Source: SAT2750 sp964476375 (GTDB lineage: Bacteria; Planctomycetota; Planctomycetia; Pirellulales; Pirellulaceae). Taken from it: a DNA stretch of 6,886 nucleotides. The stretch spans positions 1-6,886 of the forward strand of contig CAYYZW010000026.1 of the NCBI GenBank assembly GCA_964476375.1. The letters are read 5' to 3'. Below, one piece after another: positions 1 through 5,953 of the stretch. Made by a program: the position numbers and the translations under genes. Numbering within the stretch: the stretch's first letter is position 1; the number at the start of each line of letters is the position of its first letter. The notes under the pieces are model-generated. The model ran no database searches and had not been told where the DNA came from. It saw nothing but the letters and a program-made list of their open reading frames with translations.

Positions 1-342
1 GTGGCCCCAGGCGCGGTTTTGCATCATGTGCATCCATAACCACTGATCCTGCCGCATCCGGTTCCAGGCGGCCTGCTCCCGCGCCCGGAGTCGCTCTTGA
101 ATTTCTTCAAGCTGTTCGATGCGGGCGAGGAGCGCCTGGAACAATCGGTCCACCTGGGCATTATCGAGCTGGTTAATCTGTTGGCCGACCAGGGCGCGTT
201 GGGGCGCATTGTCCAGCGGTGCCACGAGGGCCTTGTGAAGGGCCTCCCGTTTGGCAGCCGGGGCAACCTCCTGGGCAGCGAGGGATGTTCCGAGCAGGGC
301 GATGAGAGTGAACAGGGCGGGCAGCCTGGCGACGTTTGTCAT
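1..342 (-). CDS. Exported helical protein of unknown function (3' end outside the window)
   Basis: An open frame of 114 codons runs from an ATG at 342 down to base 1 without a stop, so the C-terminal part is missing. The first 23 or so residues form a classical Sec signal peptide: MTNVAR, then a hydrophobic stretch (LPALFTLIALLGTSLAA), with likely cleavage after Ala-Ala before QEVAP. The mature part is rich in Ala, Gln, Leu, Glu and Arg. Around residues 55-95 it is strongly helical and looks coiled-coil-like (QLDNAQVDRLFQALLARIEQ followed by LEEIQERLRAREQ). It then becomes Trp/Met/His-rich (WNRMRQDQWLWMHMMQNRAWGH) at the edge. An AGGAA Shine-Dalgarno lies about 9 nt upstream of the ATG, supporting this start. 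I do not recognise the family. Export to the periplasm or envelope is the only role I can infer. The gene is divergent from the DUF4186 gene, and a sigma-54-like site faces it. Confidence 0.75.
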   Translation of the reverse strand, partial: MTNVARLPALFTLIALLGTSLAAQEVAPAAKREALHKALVAPLDNAPQRALVGQQINQLDNAQVDRLFQALLARIEQLEEIQERLRAREQAAWNRMRQDQWLWMHMMQNRAWGH

Positions 343-374
343 GGGACGTGGTTCCTATTTCCATTGGTGGGAAC

Positions 375-418
375 GGCACAGGGATCCGGATGACTGGGAA
401 TAGTGCAGATCCTGTGCC
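375..418. repeat. Imperfect inverted repeat in the divergent intergenic region
   Basis: The left arm GGCACAGGGATC (375-386) and the right arm GATCCTGTGCC (408-418) are complementary over 11 bp, with one extra G in the left arm. They are separated by 21 nt. There is no T-run after either arm, so it is not an intrinsic terminator, and it lies between two divergent gene starts where a terminator would make little sense. The right arm overlaps the -24 part of the sigma-54-like site facing the left gene. The dyad could therefore be an operator or a structured 5' leader. A smaller pairing (GTTCC 351-355 with GGAAC 370-374) includes the left gene's Shine-Dalgarno, but it is only 5 bp. Confidence 0.55.
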
Positions 419-419
419 A
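404..419 (-). promoter_or_regulatory. Candidate sigma-54 (-24/-12) promoter for the left exported-protein gene
   Basis: Read on the minus strand the site is TGGCAC, then AGGAT, then CTGCA. This differs from the sigma-54 consensus TGGCAC-N5-TTGCA at one base, and the essential GG and GC doublets have the correct spacing. The predicted start of transcription is near 393, giving a leader of about 50 nt before the ATG at 342. Known family rule: such promoters need an ATP-dependent enhancer-binding activator bound upstream. A direct repeat, TTCGATA (462-468 and 471-477), lies about 70-85 bp upstream of that start and could be part of such a site. This is inference from motif matching only. Confidence 0.4.
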
Positions 420-451
420 GAGGAGAGAAAGAAACACCGTTCACCGGTTTA

Positions 452-481
452 TGCCACATAATTCGATACTTTCGATATACT
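452..481 (+). promoter_or_regulatory. Weak candidate promoter for the DUF4186 gene
   Basis: A good -10-like hexamer, TATACT, lies at 476-481, upstream of the first ATG (516). The only -35-like sequence at suitable spacing is poor (TGCCAC, 452-457, 18-nt spacer). Two copies of TTCGATA, nine bases apart, overlap the region just upstream of and into the -10. A start of transcription would fall near 488. Support is thin; the call rests on the -10 match and position alone. Confidence 0.25.
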
Positions 482-515
482 CACGAAGGCAACATATTCG
501 CCGGATGTCGTCAGA

Positions 516-920
516 ATGACGGCGCCGACGTTCAATCAGATAACGCTTGAAGGAAGACGGATGCGACGGGATATGGGGGACCTGTTGTTGCACCTTTCGC
601 GTTCGGCGTTCAGGTCCCGTTTTGTACTCACCCGCGATGATCACGAGTACATCGAGGGGAAGGGGTGGGATGGGGTCCTCTCTCACGCCGCCGATTTTGT
701 AAGGCAACGCCTGGCGCCCGCCGCGCCCCGGAACGACGGCAGGCAGACGCCCATGAAAGGTCACCCGGTTTTTATTGCCCAGCATGCGACAGCGACCTGT
801 TGCCGGGGGTGCCTTGCGAAATGGCACGGGATTGAAAAAGGGGTAACCCTTGCGGAGGACGACATCCAGCATGTGGTGGGCGTGATCACCGCGTGGCTGC
901 AGCGGCAGATAGAAAAATAA
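516..920 (+). CDS. DUF4186 family protein
   Basis: This encodes 134 residues, about the usual length for the family. I recognise DUF4186 from its signature region, residues 73-106. This includes NDGRQTPMKGHPVFIAQHAT followed directly by ATCCRGCLAKWHGI. The upstream segment LLLHLSRSAFRSRFVL (residues 23-38) and RQRLAP (64-69) are also typical. No biochemical function is established that I know of. The invariant-looking His90, Cys95, Cys96, Cys99 and His104 could bind a metal, but that is inference. The protein is soluble, with no signal peptide or membrane segment. Start choice is open. The ATG at 516 has no clear ribosome site. The in-frame ATG at 561 (MRRDMGDLL) follows AGGAAG at a good distance and would give a 119-residue protein that still covers the conserved domain. 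The gene converges on sdhB, with 26 nt between the stops. Confidence 0.9.
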   Translation: MTAPTFNQITLEGRRMRRDMGDLLLHLSRSAFRSRFVLTRDDHEYIEGKGWDGVLSHAADFVRQRLAPAAPRNDGRQTPMKGHPVFIAQHATATCCRGCLAKWHGIEKGVTLAEDDIQHVVGVITAWLQRQIEK

Positions 921-946
921 CCATCCCTGAAAGGCCGCATTCGCGC

Positions 947-1759
947 CTAGGATGTGCTTGGTTTCTCGGCAGAATCCTCGCTCGAACCGGAGGAATGGGG
1001 TTTGGGTCGCTTCTTTTTCTTGCCGGGCAGGAGGATTTGAAAGAGCTTTCGGACCGGATCGTAGAACTGGTCCGCAACGCGTTCCTTGAGAGGAATAATC
1101 GCGTTATCCGTGATCGTGATGTTTTCCGGGCAGACCTCGGTACAACATTTGGTGATATTGCAATACCCGAGCCCCAGGTCGTCCTTCAGCAGGCCAAGTC
1201 GATCACCCACATCAAGCGGATGCATTTCAACGGAAGCGGCACGGACGAAAAACCGGGGTCCTGCGAATGAATCTTTTTTGTCATGATCTCTCAGGACATG
1301 GCAGACGTCCTGGCAAAGAAAGCACTCGATGCACTTGCGGAATTCCTGTGGCCGGTCCGCCTCGTACTGGTAGAACCGAGGGTCATCGACAACGTCCGGG
1401 TCCATCTCAAATGCCGGTATCTTCTTGTTCACCTCGTAATTCCACGATACATCGCAGACGAGATCTTTGATCACCGGGAAGGTTCTCAGGGGTCGGATCG
1501 TGATTGTTTCCCCGTCGGGATAATCATCCACTCGGTCCATGCACATCAACCGCGGCTTTCCGTTGACCTCGGCACTACAGGATCCGCATTTGCCGGCCTT
1601 GCAATTCCAGCGGACGGCAAGGTCCGGTGTGCTCGTTGCCTGCACCTGGTGAACTGCATCCAGGATGACCATTCCTGGAACGCGATCGACCTCGTAATCG
1701 ATGAGTTCTGCCGAATCCCCGTCTCCGCGGGAAATCTGAAGCTTGACGACCTCACCCAT
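947..1759 (-). CDS. sdhB: Succinate dehydrogenase iron-sulfur subunit SdhB (Sdh1 type)
   Basis: This subunit carries electrons from FADH2 in SdhA to the quinone site at the membrane. The 270-residue product has an N-terminal ferredoxin domain with [2Fe-2S] ligands Cys53, Cys58, Cys61 and Cys73 (C-x4-C-x2-C-x11-C). The C-terminal helical domain has Cys143, 146, 149, 153, 200, 206 and 210. These keep the spacing of the E. coli SdhB ligands for the [4Fe-4S] cluster (143, 146, 149, 210) and [3Fe-4S] cluster (153, 200, 206). The segments RWNCKAGKCGSC, CIECFLCQDVCHV and GYCNITKCCTEVCPE closely match what I recall of mycobacterial SdhB1 (Rv0247c). A tail of about 25 residues after 246 is Lys-rich, then Ser/Glu-rich, and looks disordered. 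The start is supported by AGGAG 8 nt before the ATG. It is the last gene of the operon, 32 nt after sdhA. Confidence 0.96.
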   Translation of the reverse strand: MGEVVKLQISRGDGDSAELIDYEVDRVPGMVILDAVHQVQATSTPDLAVRWNCKAGKCGSCSAEVNGKPRLMCMDRVDDYPDGETITIRPLRTFPVIKDLVCDVSWNYEVNKKIPAFEMDPDVVDDPRFYQYEADRPQEFRKCIECFLCQDVCHVLRDHDKKDSFAGPRFFVRAASVEMHPLDVGDRLGLLKDDLGLGYCNITKCCTEVCPENITITDNAIIPLKERVADQFYDPVRKLFQILLPGKKKKRPKPHSSGSSEDSAEKPSTS

Positions 1760-1791
1760 GTCTTAAACTCCTGTCATTCATGCCGGCAGAA

Positions 1792-3600
1792 TTATTCTCC
1801 GCCGTGAAGTATTTCCCGAACGTCGGCGGGCATTTCCGGAAGCGGTTCCTTTCGCAAGTGGATCGCCGAATCCTGCTGGCTCACAATGAGGTTCTGGCCG
1901 CCCCAGTCCTCCTCCTCCTCGGGATAATCTTCCCTTGTGTGGGCACCGCGGCTCTCTTCCCGGGCCAGCGCGGCCCGCGTGACTGCTTCGCTGATGTCCA
2001 GCATGTTGGAGAGGTCGAGGGCCAGGTGCCAGCCGGGATTGAACTGGATATTTCCCGTCACCGATACGCTGGCGGCACGGCCGCGCAAAACGTCCAGTGC
2101 TTCCAGGGCCTCGTTCAGTTCCTCCGCCGTCCGCACGATCCCGACCTTTTGCTGCATCATGGAGCGCAGGTCATCATGAATCCCGTAGGGGCTTTCTCCG
2201 CCGGAACGATCAAAGGGGGCGAGCAGGTCAGCGGCCACCGAGGCAATCTCCTCATCGTTGATATCCGCCTGGGTTTTACCAGCGGCGGTTTCAGCGGCAT
2301 ATTGCCCGGCTCGCTTTCCGAAAACAAGAAGGTCGGAGAGCGAATTTCCGCCGAGGCGATTGGAACCGTGCATTCCGCCGGCGGCCTCGCCGGCGGCGTA
2401 CAGGCCGGAGATGGATGTCTCCTGGGTTTCGGCGTCAACGCGGATGCCTCCCATCGTGTAATGGCAGGTTGGGCCTACTTCCATGGGATCCGTGGTGATG
2501 TCGATATCCGCGAGTTCCTTGAACTGGTGGTACATGCTCGGAAGTTTTTTCTTGATGGCCTCGGCAGAACGCCGCGTGGCAATGTCGAGAAAGACACCCC
2601 CGTGCGGGGAGCCACGACCGGAGTTCACTTCCTTGCGAATGGCCCGGGCCACCACATCGCGTGTTAATAATTCCGGGGGTCGACGGACCTCGGGGATCCG
2701 GCCCGCCACGACATCGGACACCCACTCATTGGCCTCCTCTTCCGTTTCGGCATGGTCGCCCTGGAAACGAGGAGGGATATTATCAAACATGAAACGTTGT
2801 TGTTCGTTGTTAAGAAGAACGCCTCCCTCACCACGAACGCCCTCGGTGATCAGGGTTCCCTTCACGCTCGGTGGCCAGACCATACCGGTTGGGTGGAACT
2901 GCACAAATTCGCAGTCGATTAAGTCGGCACCGGCCCAGAGTGCCATGGCATGGCCGTCCGCGGTGTATTCCCACGAGTTCGACGTGATTTCCCAGCAACG
3001 GCCGATGCCGCCGGTAGCCAGAACGACCGACTTGCCCCGGAAGACGACAAAGCGCCCACTCTCCCGCTGGTATCCAAAACACCCGGCAATCTGGTTTCCG
3101 TCCACCAGTAACCATCGAACCGTGCACTCCATGTGCACATCAATTCCAAGGTGGACGCCCCGGTCCTGAAGGGTGCGAATCATTTCCAGCCCTGTGCGGT
3201 CTCCAACATGGGCTAAACGGGGGTAGGTGTGCCCGCCGAAATTCCGTTGCATGATCCGGCCCTCGCGGGTCCGGTCAAAAATGGCTCCCCATTCCTCGAG
3301 TTCCCTGACTCGCTCCGGGGACTCCTGGGCGTGCAACTGGGCCATTCGCCACTGGTTAAGGTATTTACCACCCTTCATGGTGTCACGAAAATGCGTCTTC
3401 CAGTCATCCCGGTTATCGACATTGGCGAGCGAGGCGGCGACGCCACCCTCGGCCATGACCGTGTGGGCCTTGCCGAGCAGCGATTTGCAGACCAGCGCTG
3501 TGCGGGCCCCCTGTGCCGACGCTTCAATGGCGGCACGCAGGCCGGCCCCTCCCGCACCCACGATAATCACGTCGTAATCGAACGTCTGGTATTTACTCAT
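1792..3600 (-). CDS. sdhA: Succinate dehydrogenase flavoprotein subunit SdhA
   Basis: This subunit oxidises succinate to fumarate in the TCA cycle and reduces its covalently bound FAD. It would sit on the cytoplasmic face with SdhB. The product is 602 residues from the ATG at 3600, normal for the family. The N-terminal dinucleotide motif is GAGGAG (residues 15-20). His46 in AHTVMAEGG is the expected site of covalent FAD attachment. The substrate-site residues are present: His236 (FHPTG), Arg256 (TEGVRGEGG, the proton-transfer Arg), His380 (CHYTMGG) and Arg415 (GSNRLGGNSL). The frame extends 18 codons upstream to 3654, but that start would lie inside sdhC. The 3600 start lies 4 nt after the sdhC stop, with AGGATC about 10 nt upstream, so I prefer it. 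The acidic stretch near the C-terminus (YPEEEEDWGG) and the operon order resemble Sdh1-type enzymes. Working as a fumarate reductase cannot be excluded from sequence alone. Confidence 0.96.
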   Translation of the reverse strand: MSKYQTFDYDVIIVGAGGAGLRAAIEASAQGARTALVCKSLLGKAHTVMAEGGVAASLANVDNRDDWKTHFRDTMKGGKYLNQWRMAQLHAQESPERVRELEEWGAIFDRTREGRIMQRNFGGHTYPRLAHVGDRTGLEMIRTLQDRGVHLGIDVHMECTVRWLLVDGNQIAGCFGYQRESGRFVVFRGKSVVLATGGIGRCWEITSNSWEYTADGHAMALWAGADLIDCEFVQFHPTGMVWPPSVKGTLITEGVRGEGGVLLNNEQQRFMFDNIPPRFQGDHAETEEEANEWVSDVVAGRIPEVRRPPELLTRDVVARAIRKEVNSGRGSPHGGVFLDIATRRSAEAIKKKLPSMYHQFKELADIDITTDPMEVGPTCHYTMGGIRVDAETQETSISGLYAAGEAAGGMHGSNRLGGNSLSDLLVFGKRAGQYAAETAAGKTQADINDEEIASVAADLLAPFDRSGGESPYGIHDDLRSMMQQKVGIVRTAEELNEALEALDVLRGRAASVSVTGNIQFNPGWHLALDLSNMLDISEAVTRAALAREESRGAHTREDYPEEEEDWGGQNLIVSQQDSAIHLRKEPLPEMPADVREILHGGE

Positions 3601-3604
3601 CTGC

Positions 3605-4432
3605 TTAAAAGATCCTGTAATCCTGGATAGCCCCGGAGGCGACAAGGTAGACATAAAAGTCCGCCAGCCCTACGGCAAAGAGGCTCAGCCACGCCCAGAG
3701 CATGTGGTGTGTGTTAATGCGGGATATGCCAGTCCACAGTTTGTGCCGGGTTTTGCCAAAAGCGACGCAGGAATAACAATCCACGTTTCCGCCGATCAAG
3801 TGACGCAGGGAGTGGCAGGAAAACGTGTAAAGGGCCAGCAGGATCGTGCTTGTTGCAAGGACCAGGGTGCCGACACTTATGCCAAACGTGTTCCCACCAT
3901 CGTCCGACGGCCAGGTCGCTGCATGCACAACATCGATCGAGAGTATGACGACAAAGATGATTGCCAGGTACATGAAAAAACGGTGCAGGTTCTGGAACAG
4001 AAAGAGCCGGGTTTCCCCGGAATACGTGGTGCGGGGTTCACCGACCGCACAGGCGGGCGGATCCATGAAAAAGGCGCGGTAGTAGGCCTTTCGGTAGTAG
4101 TAACAGGTGAGTCGGAATCCGCCGGGTGCCCAGAGGATAAAGAATGCGGGAGACAGCCAGGCGGGCATCCAGGGGAAGATCAGCAGGGGAGAATAGAACG
4201 GGCTGAGCAGGAAACTGTGACCCGGGACGACAGCGGCGACATTCTCCTGGCCCCATCCCAGAAATGGTGCACCGTCGACCAGGAAGAACTGGTTACTGAG
4301 AGCACGGTAGGTGGCGTAAATACCGAAGGACCCGAGGCCAAGAGCCGTCAAAAGCGGCCCCACCCACCAGGCATCCTTGCGTTCGGTAACCCCAAACCCA
4401 CTTCGGGGAGGCGAGCTAGTTTCGGCGGACAT
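3605..4432 (-). CDS. sdhC: Succinate dehydrogenase membrane anchor subunit, Sdh1/type F SdhC
   Basis: This single membrane subunit anchors SdhAB and should carry the quinone site. It is 275 residues, similar to Rv0249c of M. tuberculosis as I recall it. I see about five hydrophobic segments: roughly residues 22-44, 80-103, 151-172, 184-205 and 244-266. Recognisable family blocks are TCYYYRKAYYRAFF (109-122), PPACAVGEP (125-133), SCHSLRHLIGG (205-215) and DFYVYLVASGAI (258-269). There is no similarity to the paired haem-b SdhC/SdhD anchors. From memory, the M. smegmatis Sdh1 structure has a Rieske-type [2Fe-2S] cluster here instead of haem. Candidate ligands in this protein are Cys110, Cys128, Cys206, His150, His207 and His211, plus an extra Cys219-x2-Cys222 pair; I cannot assign them. 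The ATG at 4432 has GGGAG 8 nt upstream. A GTG at 4459 is also in frame, but it overlaps the -10 box. First gene of the operon. Confidence 0.9.
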   Translation of the reverse strand: MSAETSSPPRSGFGVTERKDAWWVGPLLTALGLGSFGIYATYRALSNQFFLVDGAPFLGWGQENVAAVVPGHSFLLSPFYSPLLIFPWMPAWLSPAFFILWAPGGFRLTCYYYRKAYYRAFFMDPPACAVGEPRTTYSGETRLFLFQNLHRFFMYLAIIFVVILSIDVVHAATWPSDDGGNTFGISVGTLVLATSTILLALYTFSCHSLRHLIGGNVDCYSCVAFGKTRHKLWTGISRINTHHMLWAWLSLFAVGLADFYVYLVASGAIQDYRIF

Positions 4433-4457
4433 AGAGTGGTCTCCCGGTGAATGTGGC

Positions 4458-4487
4458 ACTATAAACTAAGCCATGGGCAATCGTCAA
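4458..4487 (-). promoter_or_regulatory. Sigma-70-type promoter of the sdhCAB operon
   Basis: On the minus strand, TTGACG (4487-4482) and TATAGT (4463-4458) are separated by 18 nt. Each differs from the consensus by one base. The expected start of transcription is near 4451, which leaves about 19 nt of leader containing GGGAG before the sdhC ATG at 4432. The alternative GTG start at 4459 falls within the -10 box, so it could not be translated from this transcript. On the plus strand the same spot reads TATAAA (4460-4465), but I found no -35 partner for the divergent gene. Confidence 0.6.
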
Positions 4488-4515
4488 AGGGGAATGGCCC
4501 CGGGACCCCGCCCGC

Positions 4516-4532
4516 TCCGGATTATTCCGGAT
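4516..4532. repeat. Paired TCCGGAT motif upstream of the exported M19 gene
   Basis: TCCGGAT occurs at 4516-4522 and again at 4526-4532, exactly 10 bp apart. Each TCCGGA is itself a palindrome, so the pair is both a direct repeat on one DNA face and a possible 6-bp hairpin with a TTAT loop. It sits in the divergent control region, about 33 nt before the ATG at 4565 and 29 nt upstream of the sdh -35 box. It could be a tandem operator or a leader hairpin. Chance cannot be excluded for so short a motif in GC-rich DNA. Confidence 0.35.
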
Positions 4533-4564
4533 ACAACTTGATGCAAGGGGGGATATCCAGCGAA

Positions 4565-5941
4565 ATGAAGACGCACCGAGAACAACGGCGAGCCTTCCTG
4601 GCGGCGAGTGCGGGAGCAACCCTTGCGGCCGCATCCACCGAAGAATCCGTGGCTGCAACATCGGCGGAGGCCCAGGGGCAGGAGGTAATGGGGCGGGCTA
4701 CCGACTTCACCCCGAATCCGGCAATTGAAAAAGCGCGCCTCGCGGCGCTGGAGATCCTCAATCCAACCCGCAAGGAAATCGAACGCGGCCTTGGGCTGCA
4801 CCGCGAATCGCTGGTGTTCGACACGTATGGGTTCTCTCCCCGGGCGGCACTCGATCCAGATGCTCTGAATGCATTGATTGCATCCAACGCGTCGGACATG
4901 GAATACGCCGACGCACGGGAAGAGCAGTCGATGATCGGTCCCCTGAGAAATCCCCTGGAAAGGGCGGAGTTCCTGCATGCCTGGAAAGAGTCTGGCGTTA
5001 CCTGCATCTTTCAGAATGCCGGCCAGGAAGGGCAGGATCCGATGCGTTTGGTGAAACGCCTGGCCCGGTTCACATTCCTTACTGACAACCTGGCCTCTCA
5101 CGTGGCCAAGGCAGTTAACCCGGATGATATCGAACTGGCGAAGCAAGAGGGGCGACACTGCCTTTACTTGACAGGCAACGGTGTGCCCCTCGTCCAGCAA
5201 TGGCAGACCGTCCCGGATGAGCTTCGGTTTGTCCGCATATTTTACCAGCTTGGAATTCGGATGATGCACCTGACGTACCAGCGCCGGAACATGATCGGCG
5301 ACGGGTGTGCGGAAAAGGCCAATGGCGGCTTGAGCGATTTCGGCCGCGCGGTGGTCGCGGAAATGAACCGGGTCGGTGTCATACCGGATGTGGCTCATAG
5401 TGGCTGGCAAACCAGCCTGGAAGCGGCACAGGTGTCTGAACGTCCGGTGGTTGCAAGCCACACCACGTGCGGCAAGTTATATCCCCATATTCGCAGCAAA
5501 CCGGATGAGGTTATCCGCGCCATCGCCGATAGTGGCGGCCTGGTCGGCATCTGTTGCATAAGCCGTTTTCTGCGAGGCAAAGGGGATGTGAACGCACTGC
5601 TGGACCATATCCAGCATGTGACGACGTCGTTCGGCGTGGACCATGTGGGCATCGGGACCGATGTGGCGTACACCTCCCAGTATGCTGCCGCAGCCAGCCA
5701 GAAAATCAACCGCCGTGCGGGAGGCCGGACTGCCTGGCGGTCGCTCTGGCCAAATGACACGTATCGCCCGACACCCGAGGCGACACAGAGTATCGCCTGG
5801 ACGAACTGGCCGATCTTCACGGTCGGCCTGGTTCAGAGGGGATACAAGGATGATGAGATCCGAAAGATCATTGGTGGAAACATGTTACGCATCTGCCGGG
5901 CGGCGGTGGACGGGATCGCCGTTCCTCCCCGGGCACAGTAA
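4565..5941 (+). CDS. Exported renal dipeptidase-like (M19 family) protein with altered metal site
   Basis: The 458-residue product has the membrane/renal dipeptidase fold, a zinc-dependent TIM barrel that cleaves dipeptides, often with a D-residue. The N-terminus MKTHREQRRAFLAASAG followed by an Ala-rich stretch looks like a twin-arginine leader (Arg8-Arg9). Recognisable blocks are FYQLGIRMMHLT (226-237), GLSDFGRAVVAEMNR (255-269), VAHSG with His278, SHTT with His299, Arg310, GIGTD with Asp366, and the C-terminal GGNMLRI (437-443). Compared with human DPEP1 (His20, Asp22, Glu125, His198, His219, plus His152, Arg230 and Asp288), the HxD pair is replaced by Tyr88 and Phe90 in FDTYGF. The bridging Glu is Asn205 and the substrate His is Tyr238. 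The two later His ligands, the Arg and the last Asp remain. Classical two-zinc dipeptidase activity is therefore doubtful. An in-frame start exists at 4451, but the ATG at 4565 begins the leader and has AGGGGGGA upstream. The next gene follows after 12 nt. Confidence 0.85.
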   Translation: MKTHREQRRAFLAASAGATLAAASTEESVAATSAEAQGQEVMGRATDFTPNPAIEKARLAALEILNPTRKEIERGLGLHRESLVFDTYGFSPRAALDPDALNALIASNASDMEYADAREEQSMIGPLRNPLERAEFLHAWKESGVTCIFQNAGQEGQDPMRLVKRLARFTFLTDNLASHVAKAVNPDDIELAKQEGRHCLYLTGNGVPLVQQWQTVPDELRFVRIFYQLGIRMMHLTYQRRNMIGDGCAEKANGGLSDFGRAVVAEMNRVGVIPDVAHSGWQTSLEAAQVSERPVVASHTTCGKLYPHIRSKPDEVIRAIADSGGLVGICCISRFLRGKGDVNALLDHIQHVTTSFGVDHVGIGTDVAYTSQYAAAASQKINRRAGGRTAWRSLWPNDTYRPTPEATQSIAWTNWPIFTVGLVQRGYKDDEIRKIIGGNMLRICRAAVDGIAVPPRAQ

Positions 5942-5953
5942 AGAGGGGTTGAG

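Noticed and set aside
441..872. 143-codon minus-strand open frame opposite the DUF4186 gene
   Set aside because: The plus strand encodes the conserved DUF4186 signature. The reverse frame has no recognisable features.
933..947. Possible hairpin GGCGC-GAAT-GC(G)GCC on the minus strand after sdhB, as an operon terminator
   Set aside because: The stem is only 5 bp with a bulge, it overlaps the stop codon, and only three T residues follow directly. A T-rich run comes about 15 nt later, too far for a standard intrinsic terminator.
1780..2667. 295-codon plus-strand open frame inside sdhA
   Set aside because: It is antisense to the conserved FAD/substrate domains of sdhA, has no recognisable protein features and no ribosome site. 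It is a by-product of GC-rich codon use.
3601..3654. Longer SdhA start at 3654, adding 18 residues
   Set aside because: It would overlap the end of sdhC by 50 nt and adds a non-conserved leader before the FAD motif. The 3600 ATG has normal spacing.
3704..4450. 248-codon plus-strand open frame opposite sdhC
   Set aside because: The predicted product is highly charged with no recognisable domain, and the opposite strand encodes a clear five-helix SdhC.
4451..4564. Longer start at 4451 for the M19 protein, adding 38 residues
   Set aside because: It would place coding sequence in the sdh promoter and bury the twin-arginine leader inside the protein. The added residues look non-coding.
4484..5461. 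325-codon minus-strand open frame opposite the M19 gene
   Set aside because: It is antisense to a well-conserved coding region, with no signal peptide, motif or ribosome site of its own.
4565..5941. M19 gene as a pseudogene because of missing zinc ligands
   Set aside because: The frame is intact, and the substituted segments are embedded in otherwise well-preserved family motifs with a proper leader and C-terminal GGNMLRI, so a divergent functional subfamily is more likely.
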